This document shows, in pieces, positions 20,555 to 31,268 of a stretch of DNA of 64,000 nt (position 1 is its first letter; each line of letters opens with the position of its first letter). The notes beneath the pieces are model-generated. The model saw only the letters and a program-made list of their open reading frames with translations, was not told the DNA's origin and searched no databases. Made by a program: the position numbers and the translations under genes. Origin of the DNA: Coleophoma eucalyptorum (taxonomy: Eukaryota > Ascomycota > Leotiomycetes > Helotiales > Dermateaceae); NCBI GenBank assembly GCA_026120035.1, contig JALRME010000046.1:62001-126000 (forward strand), read 5' to 3'.

Positions 20555-21586
20555 TCATACCACATTAGGTGCAAACATACAATGGATGGACCACATCACG
20601 GTCCCTTTCATGCTCTTACACACGCCCTGACTCGGCAGATTGTCAACTGCGACATCCGCATGATACAAGCCATCCATTGCAAGAGTTGCATATTTTTCAT
20701 GGAATAATCTCAAAGCCACGGCTTTTGCAATTCCTTGTCCACGGTATTCTTCCTGCTAGATTGTTAGAAATGCAATTTAGTGATAAAGGACACTTGCCTC
20801 GCAGTGCAAGGTCTTCAATGAGCCATCAGCACCTTTTCTAATTAGCCGTGGAGACCATGGTAAAACAATAAAGGCAACAGCATACCAAGGAAGGTCCATG
20901 CTATCGGCACACCAGTGCTTTTTTCAATAGCAATGCTCGGGAGCAATTTCATTGCTGCCCTGTGAAACTTGTTAATTGGTTATCAAGCATTTGAGGAAAG
21001 ATTCAACAGACGCTACATATGGTACAGAAGTCCTCGAAAGAACGAGCGGAATGTCTGACGCTCTAACCGATGACCATGATAACCCGTCAGAAAGTTCTTT
21101 TGCCTCTGGTAAGTCCTGTACTTTGAATATAAACTTGAAATGCTCCGGAGAGTTCCACTTGACTAGAGAACGTTTCTCAAGGAGCTGGGCAATTTTCTTA
21201 TGGAGACTTCCAATCAACATTGCTCCGGGATTCTGTCTTTGATGTTTATATTCTTGCTCAATCGCCCTAACGTGTGCAAGTAGCGTTAGGATCTGCTCCT
21301 CGCATACGATCTCGTCGCCAGTCATTACTGGATTTTCGATGGAGGAATACAGCCACATCTCTGTGTTAGGGCCGCTGGAGAAATCTAGATATGCAACAAG
21401 GAAGTTCTTTCCCGGAGAATTGGTATTAAATGTAGATAAGACATGTGAGTTGGCTGTTCGGGCTCCTGTGCCTTTCATGAGCTGTAGCCTTCTGAGAGTT
21501 GGGAGCGAGTAAGGTAAATGCTCCGAGAGCGTCTTGAGTATGAGCTCAGATGGCTCTGCATCGTCTATGATTTTTGTTGTCATCAT
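20555..21586 (-). CDS. GNAT-family acyltransferase-like (FR47-like) protein, frame break near 20945-20995
   Basis: The large exon starts with MMTTKII at 21584-21586 and runs to about 20995, covering the divergent N-terminal half of a GNAT fold. Downstream exons 20886 to about 20943, 20798-20832 and 20555-20752 encode LLPSIAIEKSTGVPIAW, then GADGSLKTLHCE, then EEYRGQGIAKAVALR (acetyl-CoA binding motif A) and HADVAVDNLPSQGVCKS. This order is the FR47-like pattern. The intron at 20753-20797 uses a GC donor (GCAAGT). Joining the large exon to LLPSIAI requires removal of about 34-43 bases with no canonical GT donor in the right phase, so this spot may be a frameshift, a sequencing error or decay. 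The function is unknown beyond N- or O-acyl transfer. Confidence 0.62.
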
Positions 21587-22663
21587 TACTAGAACAGATA
21601 GCAATTTTGAAAGTAGCTTCGATCTTGGATTTGAAGTGGCCTTATAGAACGAAGCTCCTGTTAAGCAGCCTAGCCACAGCTCGGAGTAACAACCGCTTCT
21701 TAGTGCCGCAGCAGCAATCACGTGCATCTTTATTCTTGCGCAGTTTGATCACGCAAACTCCGGGTAAGGTAAGTTCCATTATGCTCTCTCTTGTGGTTTC
21801 GGTTAAGACTGCACAATTTTCCTTTGCCTGTCTACATCAAAACATCTATAGTACTAAAGCTAGGTCATTAACTATGGGTGAATGAATTTAGATAAGAACA
21901 ATCAGTCCCTTGACTCTCTACTCCGTCGGCATTCATTGACCGCGCCTCGGCTGCAGAAGAACACCGAGACTGTTTTGAACCCCGACGAGCCCATTCTCAT
22001 CGATTGGCAGCAGAGATATATGGCTGGTTCTGTGAAAATTTATTATGCAAGCTTATGCGTGCCAACAATAGGAAACTACTGTAAAGGCAAAATGGTCTTT
22101 TCTAGTTCTAAGGACAAAGATTGTGAATTACCAAATATGGGGTTTTCTTAGCTTCAATTTGACTGCAATTATTGATCATCTCCTAATATAATACTATTAT
22201 ATTATAAGTACAGATTTATATATAATTGTGCTATCAGCTACTAAATTTATATCCACGCTAGCCTTCTCATAAGATGATTATTCTTGGTTTAGCCCTTCTA
22301 TCTCTTGCACCTGACTTAGGTTCCGACTCTGCAGCTTTTGCTTCCGCCTTTCAGATTACAGATTCATGGCCTTAGACTCAGTAACCTGACATAGAGCGCG
22401 TGAAATCAGAGCCACTTAATCACTCGATAGGATAAAATGCCACGTTGGTAGCTCGGTGCTTACGACTGCGCCTGAGGTCGCGTCGCGTCATCGCATCGCC
22501 TGTCGCCATCGGCTCGGCTAATAACACGTATTTTACCATCAGACATGAGCGGAAGTGTTTATATCCTGAGGAATTTCTTACCGTGTTAATATCTCCTATT
22601 ACAAGACGAACTCTTCTCATCAATTATCCTACCTTAAACTACCCCGGTTATTTCCTATCAAAG
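21587..22663. other. Divergent intergenic region, about 1.1 kb
   Basis: Promoter region between the GNAT-like gene and the aldolase. An 89-codon plus-strand frame at 21882-22151 is open but resembles nothing I know; AT-rich near 22190-22250. Confidence 0.5.
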
Positions 22664-23777
22664 ATGGCTATCACAAGTTCTGCAAAGCCATTCCCTCCCG
22701 GGATTCATGTCCCAAGCTTGACTTGGTTCCTCGATGATGCGAGCCAACAAATTGACTGGGAAGTTCAAAAGAAGCATCTTAGTTTTCTCATCCAGTCTGG
22801 ATTACATGGAAGTATGTTGGAGACTCTATCAAGCAGTCTACCAAGCACCGGAGCTAATATCATGTAGTTGTGCTTGCCGGCACCAACGGTGAAGCGGTAA
22901 CTCTCAGTGCCGAGGAAAAGTTTCAACTTGTCAAGACAACCCGTGACCTCGCTATCGAGCTAGGAAGACCAGAAATGACTGTCGTTCTTGGCTGTGGAGG
23001 GGGGTCAACGCAGCAAGTGATCGCAGAAACCAAACTAGCAAAGGAAGCGGGAGCAGACTTTGCGCTTGTCTTAGTTCCAAGTTATTTCCATTTTGCTATG
23101 AATGAAGATGCTATCGTAGGATTCTTCCAAGAGGTCAGTTAAATTATACAGATCTTGTATGCCTCTGCTTACATTTGCTAGCTCGCTGATGCAAGCCCTG
23201 TGCCAATTGTTATCTACAACTTCCCCGGTGTTGCTGCCGGGCTTGATGTAAATTCCGAGATGCTGGAGAAATTAGGTGCACACCCAAACATCGTGGGTGT
23301 CAAATTGACATGCGGTGGTATTGCTAAAGTTGCGCGAGTACGATCAGTATATGAACCAGAGAAGTTCTGCGCACTGGCTGGTCAGAGTGACTGGTTGCTA
23401 CCAGCTATTTCAGTAGGCGGCACAGGCTGTATTACTGGCCTTGCCAATATTTATCCAAGAGTGAGTTTCTTCTGTCGCAATAATGATGGCTTTACTGATA
23501 GCTCCAGGCTTGCATTGAGCTCTATGATCTCTCAATCGGGGACAAGACCAAGGAAGCAGAAAAAGCTCAGATCGAGCTTGCCGCCGTGGAATGGGGCTTC
23601 GCAAAGGGTGGAATTAACGGCACTAAATGGGTGGTTGCTAAGCACCTCGGATACCCAGAATCAAGCTGCCATACTAGACGTCCCTACCCAAAATTTGCAG
23701 ATTTGAAGAAGCAGGCTTGGATTACAGACATCATGCAACCGCTTGATGCAAAGGAGAGAAGTCTTGCTAAGAAATAA
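22664..23777 (+). CDS. DapA-family aldolase/lyase (dihydrodipicolinate synthase-like)
   Basis: Four exons, 22664-22811, 22868-23133, 23182-23460 and 23508-23777, with consistent phases, give 320 residues. It is a class I (Schiff-base) TIM barrel. GTNGEA in strand 2 matches the G-[ST]-x-GE signature. The conserved Tyr lies in IYNFPG, and the Schiff-base Lys in GVKLTCGG, at the expected spacing. Fungi lack the diaminopimelate route, so fungal members act on 2-keto-3-deoxy sugar acids, 4-hydroxy-2-oxoglutarate or similar compounds. L-threo-3-deoxy-hexulosonate aldolase of galacturonate catabolism is a related type, but I cannot assign this substrate. The C-terminus ends with basic residues (SLAKK), not a PTS1. 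Confidence 0.92.
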
Positions 23778-24380
23778 GCACGATAGTTGTTGTATTAAAA
23801 TAAAATCGAAATCAACTTTGATGGAAAGCTACTGTGACCTGAAATCCCGCAATGAATCAAACTTGCGCCATACAAATTAGAGATCGTGTTGAAGCTTTTT
23901 GAGCAAAGTGGGCTATAATAACTTAGTCTAAAGTTGCCATCGGAGTTCCTACGATTGACGAGAAATCGTCGGGCATGCCGTTAGGATATAGCATATACAT
24001 TACTTAGATGAGGCTTATTACCGATAATTAAGCTCTATGGTGGGGCTAACGTCCTGGTATACTCTTTCTTTTGGTTTTCAAGACCATGTGCCTAAAGTGG
24101 GATGTAAAGAGATAGATAACAAAAGATGACAATCTTTCGGCAAGGCCGACCTAGCTTTATTATCACCCTGGATATTTATTGTTTATAGCATGGATAAGGG
24201 AGGATACGAACAGCGTAATCTGATATACTAATACCTATTAAGACATGTAGTCTTATTAGCGGAGCAATTAGAGAAAGAGGGTCTAAGGCAGCGTATTATC
24301 TAGTTGTAGAGGGCTTCTTTTATAAGATTTGGAAAGAGCTGACGATCATTTGACCCAAACGCACTTCTTTTTGTTTGTGC
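23778..24380. other. Intergenic, upstream of carboxylesterase
   Basis: AT-rich promoter region. No gene or repeat is supported. Confidence 0.55.
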
Positions 24381-26485
24381 ATGTTTCAGTTCAATATGCG
24401 TTTTTCAGCCACCGTTTTTAGCGGCCTACTGAGCCTCAGCTACTTGGCTGAGGCCAATCCGACTGCTCGATCGTATGCTCGAGGCCCTCTTGTGACTGTG
24501 GTGAACGGAACTTTTGAGGGTGAGTCTAGCTCCTATTATGGCCAAGATATATTTCGTGGAATTCCATATGCCCTGCCACCTACTGGGGACCGAAGACTGC
24601 GCCCACCGTTCAGCCTCAATTCAACCTGGTCCGATGTGAAATCTGCCAAAAACTTCTCTTCGATGTGTGTTGGTTATGGGGTATGTTCCTAAATTGGAAT
24701 TCTTTTCATCTTAGCTATGTTTCTTGGAAGAGCAAGACCTCATAAAATGAATTATAGAGCGATCAGACTGGCCACCCTACGAGTGAAGACTGTCTAACTC
24801 TAAATGTAATTCGACCATATAATGCTAGCGGGCTCCCTGTAGCAGTATGGGTGCACGGGTTAGTGGAATCTGAGTTCTGGCTGATATAGGATATACTAAT
24901 CTCTTTTACTTTCAGTGGGAGCTTCGTTGAAGGGGGAAATTCTGATGCACAATACAACATGTCTTTTATGGTCAAAAATTCCGTTATGAGCGGCAATCCA
25001 ATAATTGGAGTCAACATCAACTACAGACTTTCTGGTTGGGGATTCTCATATGGAAAAGAGATCCAAGCAGCTGGAATCGCCAACCTTGGACTCCGCGACC
25101 AGAGGCTTGCATTTCGCTGGATTCAAGAAAACATTAAGAGTTTTGGTGGTGATCCTGAAAAGGTGACTATCTTCGGTGAAAGCTCGTGAGTGTCACTCGT
25201 ACCAATTCAATGAATCTTGTAGGCTGCTGAGACTTGTTCACGTAGTGGCGCCGCATCAGTTGGAGCTCATCTCATTGCATATGGTGGTCGTGACGATAAA
25301 CTGTTCAGAGCAGTTATGGCAGAGAGTGGATCTCCTCAACAGTTAGTTATATCTATTCTGAATTATGTGTTCTAAAAAGAATCATTACTGACTCAAATTT
25401 CTTGATAGATATGCAAGATGTATGGCAGATTTACTCCTAGATATTCTTTGCACCCGGTAGCTAACAATTTCTAGACAACTCTATCGCAAATACACAAGCA
25501 TCTTACGAGATGATCACTGGCCTTACCGGCTGCAACACCACCTCCGACAGCATTCAATGTTTACGAGAGCTTCCATTTGATATATTGAATGAGGTCTTTA
25601 ACAGCACATCAAACGATGTATTTTATATGCCCGCGGTGGATGGTGACTTCATCCAAGATTACGGATCAAACCAGCTGAAAGATGGTCGTTTTGTCAAGGT
25701 GCCTCTACTAATAGGCACCAACACAGACGAGGCAACTGAGTACATGTACGATCTGCCTCTCAATACCAACGCCGATTTCTCTAATTTCATCAACGACGTC
25801 GCTCATGTCGCTAACGATACCATTTTGCCCATTCTATATCCAGATATCCCAGCCATTGGCCTTCCACTAACATACTTGGCCGGCAATGAACGTCCAACCG
25901 GCGATCTGCTGACGTCTCTTGGAAGCCAATACAAAAGAGGTGTTGCTTTCTACTCTGATTTCGACATGCACAACAACAGAAGAGCTGCTAGTCAGGCCTG
26001 GTCAACATACAATGCTACTAATTACAGCTATCGATTTAACATTATTCCTTCGGGAAATGCTGATTACATAGCGGTTGGCCATACCTCAGAAATTGCTTTC
26101 GTGTTCAACAACTTAGACGGATATGGAATTTCTATTAATCCTTTCTCAAATGGCTTAGAGAGCTATGTCTTAGCATCTAGGCTAATGAGTAGCATGTGGG
26201 CAAGTTTCGTAACACATCTCGACCCTAACTTTCACAATAGTAAGTCCAAGATTTCTCTACCATCTGACCTCTTGTGACACCTCTCCCCACCAACTCTTAG
26301 CAGTTATGAACCCTTGTAACGATTCTATAGTCAATGGCACAGCATACTGGCCCGAATACTCGAACAAGCTTCCTCAGAATTTCGTTTTTGATGCAAATGT
26401 AACATCGTATGTTGAAACAGATGATTTCCGAGCAGAGGCAATTCAGTATATGATTGATGTTGCAGGGGAGCAATATGGCCGTTAA
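24381..26485 (+). CDS. Secreted type-B carboxylesterase/lipase
   Basis: Seven exons: 24381-24680, 24758-24858, 24916-25185, 25246-25341, 25409-25419 (11 nt), 25475-26239 and 26304-26485, giving 574 residues. The second ATG at 24396 starts a clear signal peptide (MRFSATVFSGLLSLSYLAEA). PF00135 signatures in order: FRGIPYALPP, SEDCLTLNV, VWVHGGSFVEGG (oxyanion hole), FGESSGAASVGAH (nucleophile Ser, split by the intron at 25186-25245), GTNTDEATEY (acidic residue region) and VGHTSEIAFVFNN (catalytic His). Many N-glycosylation sequons support secretion. The micro-exon is required to keep the frame between SPQQ and NSIANTQASYE. It is followed in the same direction by a regulator, a ribokinase and a sugar transporter. 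The substrate is unknown. Confidence 0.93.
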
Positions 26486-27193
26486 TTTAACTGAAGAATA
26501 AATAAATGACAATAATACTACTCCAAATCAAGCTCTATTTAGTCCAAAAGCCGAGTCTTCTCGCGAATAGCTACTTCCACCATACTTCCGGTTTCACGAT
26601 ATTTGGCATCAACAATGATCATCCCTACATTTATTTCTACCGTGACAATAGTCACAATTATCTGATTTGCAACACTTTAAAATAGCAGCATTCTAGAAGC
26701 CCAAAATATAGAACCTAATCACATTTTCGCGAACCTTAGAGACCACTGTGCCGCTCTACATTGTGTTGCGCAACTCTGCTGCTTTGTGGTCCAGGACAAG
26801 CGAACAACGGAATCAAACCGACAAATTTCCAGATTCCGGTGTAGTGTCTAAGGATCAGATTGCCTAACTTAAATTAGCCTAGCGCAGTTGCCGGTCCCTG
26901 GCTGAGGTGTCCGGCATTGTCCGGTCATATTAAGCATTTTGCTTTCTCTATAATGTGCAGAACAGAATTCTCACTGGACTACAAGGCTCGGAAGTCCGCT
27001 GGAGTCTGCTTTGAAGTATTCGCATAGTATGTGCGGGTGGTGTCAGCAGTGCCATGCGTGATCGGACCACGGCCCAGGCGCAGATTCCGATGCCTCCACT
27101 TTCGACCGTAAGGTAAGCATCGCAACAAATCCAAGTACATGACCGGATCTACGATATCATACATACAAAACTTCAATCCATCGGCCCGGCAAT
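26486..27193. other. Intergenic, promoter of Zn2Cys6 gene
   Basis: About 700 bp. Holds several CCGG-containing sites (26836, 26891, 26911, 26921), the last three spaced by 20 and 10 bp. No gene was recognised. Confidence 0.55.
26889..26925. promoter_or_regulatory. Helically phased CCGG sites upstream of Zn2Cys6 gene
   Basis: TTGCCGG, TGTCCGG and TGTCCGG place CGG at 26892, 26912 and 26922, that is 20 and 10 bp apart on the same face of the helix, about 270-300 bp before the ATG. Candidate auto-regulatory sites. Confidence 0.4.
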
Positions 27194-29111
27194 ATGTCCT
27201 CGGCACCTGTTTCCGCAGTCGGAATGTTCCCTCGCCGACGGGCACCAAGATCAAAGTCAGGATGCCTGACATGCCGGTAAATTTTCCTTTCGAATATCAC
27301 GTTGCTTCCATGCTGAAATTATAGACGCCGTAAAGTGCGCTGTAATGAACAGAAACCCCAGTGCTCACACTGTGAACGCCTGAACCTTCAATGCACTTGG
27401 CGGGCCACCACTGCTGCTGCTGCGGCTCAAGTGCCAAGGCACACTTTGGAGAGTGTATCTTCACGTGGTGGAAATATTGTCAATAATGAGGCTTCCACAG
27501 AAACTCCTATGACGCAAGCTCCAAGGTACAGCTTGGTAGATGAGTCTTTCAACGATACTTTCAACTATGCAAGCTTCATGTGGGATCCGACTCTACAGGA
27601 TGGCATTTTGGAATCGACTCGATGGGATGACGTTGGCTTTCCTGAGATAGACCTCAATGAAAGATCTACAATCGTAAGTGAATTCAATTAACTTGCCGTA
27701 CTCAATATTGATACAAATATAGGATGATATGGGATCTGTGGATTCATCTCCACTCCAGCTAAATACTCAAGATCCTACTTCATCCAGAGTCAATGAATCA
27801 GCAGAATTCAATGCAGGGAATTTGTCTCTGCAAGAAAATGGAAATGTATCCGAGGATCGCATGTTAAAGGAGTATTTTATTCAAACAGTTGTACCTCCGA
27901 TTCTTGCGCAGGTTGAGACTCAACTTAGATGGTCTTCAATGCGACAAGTACTCATCTCTATGTCTTCAAGATCAGAAATGGTGAATCTCGCCATTTTATC
28001 ATTTTCTGCTCTGCTCATGGAACGAAAATATGCAAATCAAGCTGAGAGCTCTCGGAGGTATTATGCAAAGACGAGGGAAGAGATTTCTCAGAACAAACAG
28101 ATCAATGGCATTTCCAGGTCAGCGACAACTGTTGAGTATTTGCTTGCAGCCTTGTTTTTCCTCACTTATATCGATCTGTTGGAAGGACGGATGACCAATG
28201 CTCATGCTCATCTCAAAGAGGCTCATGATATCTTACAAGAAGCAGACAAGAAACAATTGCGAATGGTTAGCAGACGTCTAGTTTCGTGGATACGCTTGCT
28301 TGATGCCCGCGCTGTCTCGGCAGGCGGGGAAGGTCTTTTTCTATTGGAGGACACTGATATTCTCACACAGTCTTCACCTGCAAGCACTGATGTTGCAGAT
28401 GGTAGCATGAGCAATGAACGCTATGAAGCAGATGTCGAAGACGTGCTGTTCGATTCCTTATACCAACCTGGCTTCCTCTTCTTTCAACGAATACAGTCCT
28501 TTATGGGTCGCATCTCCAAAATAGATCCCTGGCATCGTTCTCGTGGCACTGTCAAAGATGAAACAGAAGTCATGAGTATTGCGGACAAGATCTCGCGAGA
28601 TTTGGATATGCTGTGGGATTCTCGTCCAACCCTTATGGACTACGCCCTGGATGGAAAGCTAACGACGCAACACATGTCAGCCAATTTAGTTTTTGCCATC
28701 ACTAGGACTTACCGCACATACTTTGCGAACTATAATGCTTCAAAGATCCACCTTCATCGTGTGGCTTACAAGCACTTGCCGCTATCTCCCGAAACAGAGC
28801 AAGCGATCTCAAATATCCGCAATACGGCATGTATCATGGTGGAATCGAATACTTCATCAGCAACAGACCAGGCGAATCTGCCAGTAAATATGCTGTGGCC
28901 TCTTCTAATGTGGGGCTGCGAAGAGAATGACTCTGCAATGAGAGAGTGGATCACAGTCCAGATCAACAGCATCGAAAAGGTGGCAACAAATGCTGTTATT
29001 ACAGCGAAAGTGTTGAGTGAGGTACAAAAAAGGCAAGACACGTCAAAACAAAGGGTTGATGTGCGAACGGTCATGCATGATATTTTTGATTCATGTTTTG
29101 CGATTGTCTGA
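27194..29111 (+). CDS. Zn2Cys6 transcription factor (Fungal_trans_2-like)
   Basis: Three exons, 27194-27276, 27325-27673 and 27723-29111, give 606 residues. The zinc cluster is split by the first intron: exon 1 ends SKSGCLTC and exon 2 continues RRRKVRCNEQ, then CSHCERLNLQC, a perfect CX2CX6CX6CX2CX6C at about residues 25-52. The start at 27194 (MSSAPVSAVGMFPRRRAP) precedes the cluster with a basic arm. An Ala-rich and Ser/Thr-rich linker follows. The last exon is the helical PF11951-like domain, with RYYAKTREEI, LTYIDLLEGR and a C-terminal LPVNMLWPLLMWGCEEND block, the usual WPLFIAGCE-like motif. It lies between the carboxylesterase and the ribokinase on the same strand. Confidence 0.92.
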
Positions 29112-29630
29112 TTTTGACATTTTAGACACGCCCATTCATACCTGCACAAATAGGCTGCATTACAGGAGAGGTTTTTGCCAATCCCCATTGGTAATTCACG
29201 GAAGACATCGGTTCGGCGAACAGAAATAAGATCGACAGACTTAGCACTAGGGAGCTAACGCCTATGCTTTAAGAGACTTCCGAGGCGAATAAACCACGGA
29301 GCTGTTGTGCTTAGCAACCTATTCGCCAGGCCATCCTCTCGTCCAGGGGCATCACTCCCGAGGCGAGGCGAGGCGAGAGGCAAACTAGGGGACTTACAGG
29401 AAAATGTCTACGGCTCTCTTGAGCAGAGTCAGCAAGAGTTCAAATCCAGCTCTGCGAAATTACTTGGGCTAGAAAGCTCTGCGATGGGCTCATCTCGCTT
29501 CGTCTCCCGACCTATGAATCTGGATGCTCGCGATGTGCTTTACTTTTGCGAAAAAGTACCATATATATTTACTTTCTCTCAGCCAGGTTAAACAGTGCTG
29601 CCTTAAAATTCAACCCCCGACTATCACAAA
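29112..29630. other. Intergenic, ribokinase promoter
   Basis: About 520 bp. Contains a short GAGGC tandem run at 29359-29377 (three and a half units). A 94-codon open frame at 29307-29591 has no family resemblance. Confidence 0.55.
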
Positions 29631-30614
29631 ATGGGTCATGAAACAAATTCCTCGCCCTCGGGCAATGCCGAGCTTCCTGTCATCACTATTATCGGCTCTC
29701 TCAACGCGGATTTGACTACGTATACAGATCGCGTGCCCATTGGTGGAGAGACATTATATGCCAATGCTTTCCGAACTGGCTCTGGCGGGAAAGGTGGCAA
29801 TCAAGCAGTGGCATGTGCTAAGCTATCACGGAGGAAAGACGACCTGAAAGATGCATCCGCAATAGTCAAAATGGTTGGAGCTGTGGGTAGTGATATTTAC
29901 GGACAGAAGCTATTGCAGGATCTCGAGTCCACTGGTGTAGAGACGTCAGGCATTAAAGTGTGTGATACATTGGAGACTGGCATTGCAACCATCCTGGTGG
30001 AGGAGGGATCTGGTCAAAATCGGATTCTCATCAATGCAGGAGCAAATCACTCCCTGGTGCCAGAACAATACCGGAACATCACACCACCACACCCTTCGCT
30101 TATTATCTTGCAGCTTGAAATCCAGGTCGCAACAACACTACAGATAATGCGCGCGGCTCAGGAAGCTCGCGTTGATGTCTTGTTAAATCCAGCGCCTGCT
30201 GTGATACTTCCGGATGAAGCATATACAGGTCTAAAGCACCTCATCTTGAACGAAACGGAGGCTGCAATCTTGTCCAGGAGAGCACTGGCCGACATCGAAG
30301 ACGATGAAATGTTGCCATTGGTGGCACAAGGTTTTCACGATCGTGGCGTGATCAACGTAATCATAACTTTAGGAAGCCGCGGAGTATTCTACTCAGCATC
30401 GACGGGTGGAAGCAAATTGGTCCGGGCGAATAAAGTAGAGGTTGTGGACACCACTGCTGCAGGAGATACGTTCGTTGGAGCATACGCCCTGGAAGCTGTT
30501 AGGAAGGACTTTGATATCAACACCGCCGTGCTGAAGGCAAATTTGGCCGCTTCAAAAACTATAGGCAAGAAAGGCGCTCAAATATCAATACCATGGGCAA
30601 ACGAAATTGAATAA
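29631..30614 (+). CDS. RBK1: Ribokinase (PfkB family)
   Basis: ATP-dependent phosphorylation of D-ribose to ribose 5-phosphate in the cytosol. A single exon, 327 residues, usual for the family. IGSLNADLTTYTDRVPIGGETL near residues 21-42 and GSGGKGGNQAVACAKLS (PfkB signature 1; the GGKGGNQA box is typical of ribokinases) come first. NAGANHSLV follows mid-protein, and VVDTTAAGDTFVGAY holds the PfkB signature 2 with the catalytic Asp and anion hole. It starts 52 bp after the last stop in the upstream frame. A sugar transporter follows 650 bp downstream on the same strand, which suggests uptake and phosphorylation of a pentose. Possible alternatives are other PfkB sugar kinases, but the signature favours ribokinase. 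Confidence 0.95.
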   Translation: MGHETNSSPSGNAELPVITIIGSLNADLTTYTDRVPIGGETLYANAFRTGSGGKGGNQAVACAKLSRRKDDLKDASAIVKMVGAVGSDIYGQKLLQDLESTGVETSGIKVCDTLETGIATILVEEGSGQNRILINAGANHSLVPEQYRNITPPHPSLIILQLEIQVATTLQIMRAAQEARVDVLLNPAPAVILPDEAYTGLKHLILNETEAAILSRRALADIEDDEMLPLVAQGFHDRGVINVIITLGSRGVFYSASTGGSKLVRANKVEVVDTTAAGDTFVGAYALEAVRKDFDINTAVLKANLAASKTIGKKGAQISIPWANEIE

Positions 30615-31268
30615 TACAATTCAGTGTCTAAAACACTGTTATCCGTTGATTCCATGATAGAAAATTGCTGTAGATCAAGAAGGTCATGTGTAAATCCAGT
30701 ATTAAGTCTCGAGATAATCGCCCTGCGTCATCAGATCCCCCGTGGTGCGATCAGTGCTTTAGCGACGTAGTCTTCGTCGGGAGATGGAAAATCTGCTAAG
30801 CTATAGCCATTAACAGAAGGAGGATCGCCTATGTCAGCCTTGGTTTTGCAATTAATATGAGCAGAGTCGAAGGAACTGGGATAATGGCGAAAGTCAAATC
30901 ACACCACTAGAACGAATAATGCACTCCCTGAACAGAATTTGACGAGCCGACGCGACGCGACGCGAGCAGCAAGTGAAGTCGGCCAGGATCATCGTTGCAA
31001 AGGAAGAATTAGCCGAAGCAATTTCTACAGCGCGGAGTTCTCCTGTGGGGAGTTGAGCCATGAATACGTTGCTATGCCTTTCGAGGAGACCCCGCAAGGC
31101 TCACCCCGTATCTCCACAATGGGCTGTTCAAGAAAAAATAGCTACATGTATTCCTATATAGAGCCTGACCCCCTCGGATGTTGACAGATGACCACTTGAA
31201 CAGTCGTGTACTGTACTTGATCTCCCTTCCCCCTACTACGCAGATTCTCGCAATAGCTGCACGACAGT
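30615..31268. other. Intergenic, ribokinase to sugar transporter
   Basis: 650 bp. Has a short CGACG tandem run around 30948-30964. No gene was recognised; an open frame at 30939-31184 lacks any domain. Confidence 0.55.

Noticed and set aside
21882..22151. 89-codon plus-strand open frame between the GNAT-like gene and the aldolase
   Set aside because: Resembles no family I know; no supporting exons on either side. Could be a small gene but I cannot support it.
29359..29377. GAGGC tandem run as a functional repeat
   Set aside because: Only three and a half units; common simple sequence in promoters. The CGACG run at 30948-30964 was rejected for the same reason.
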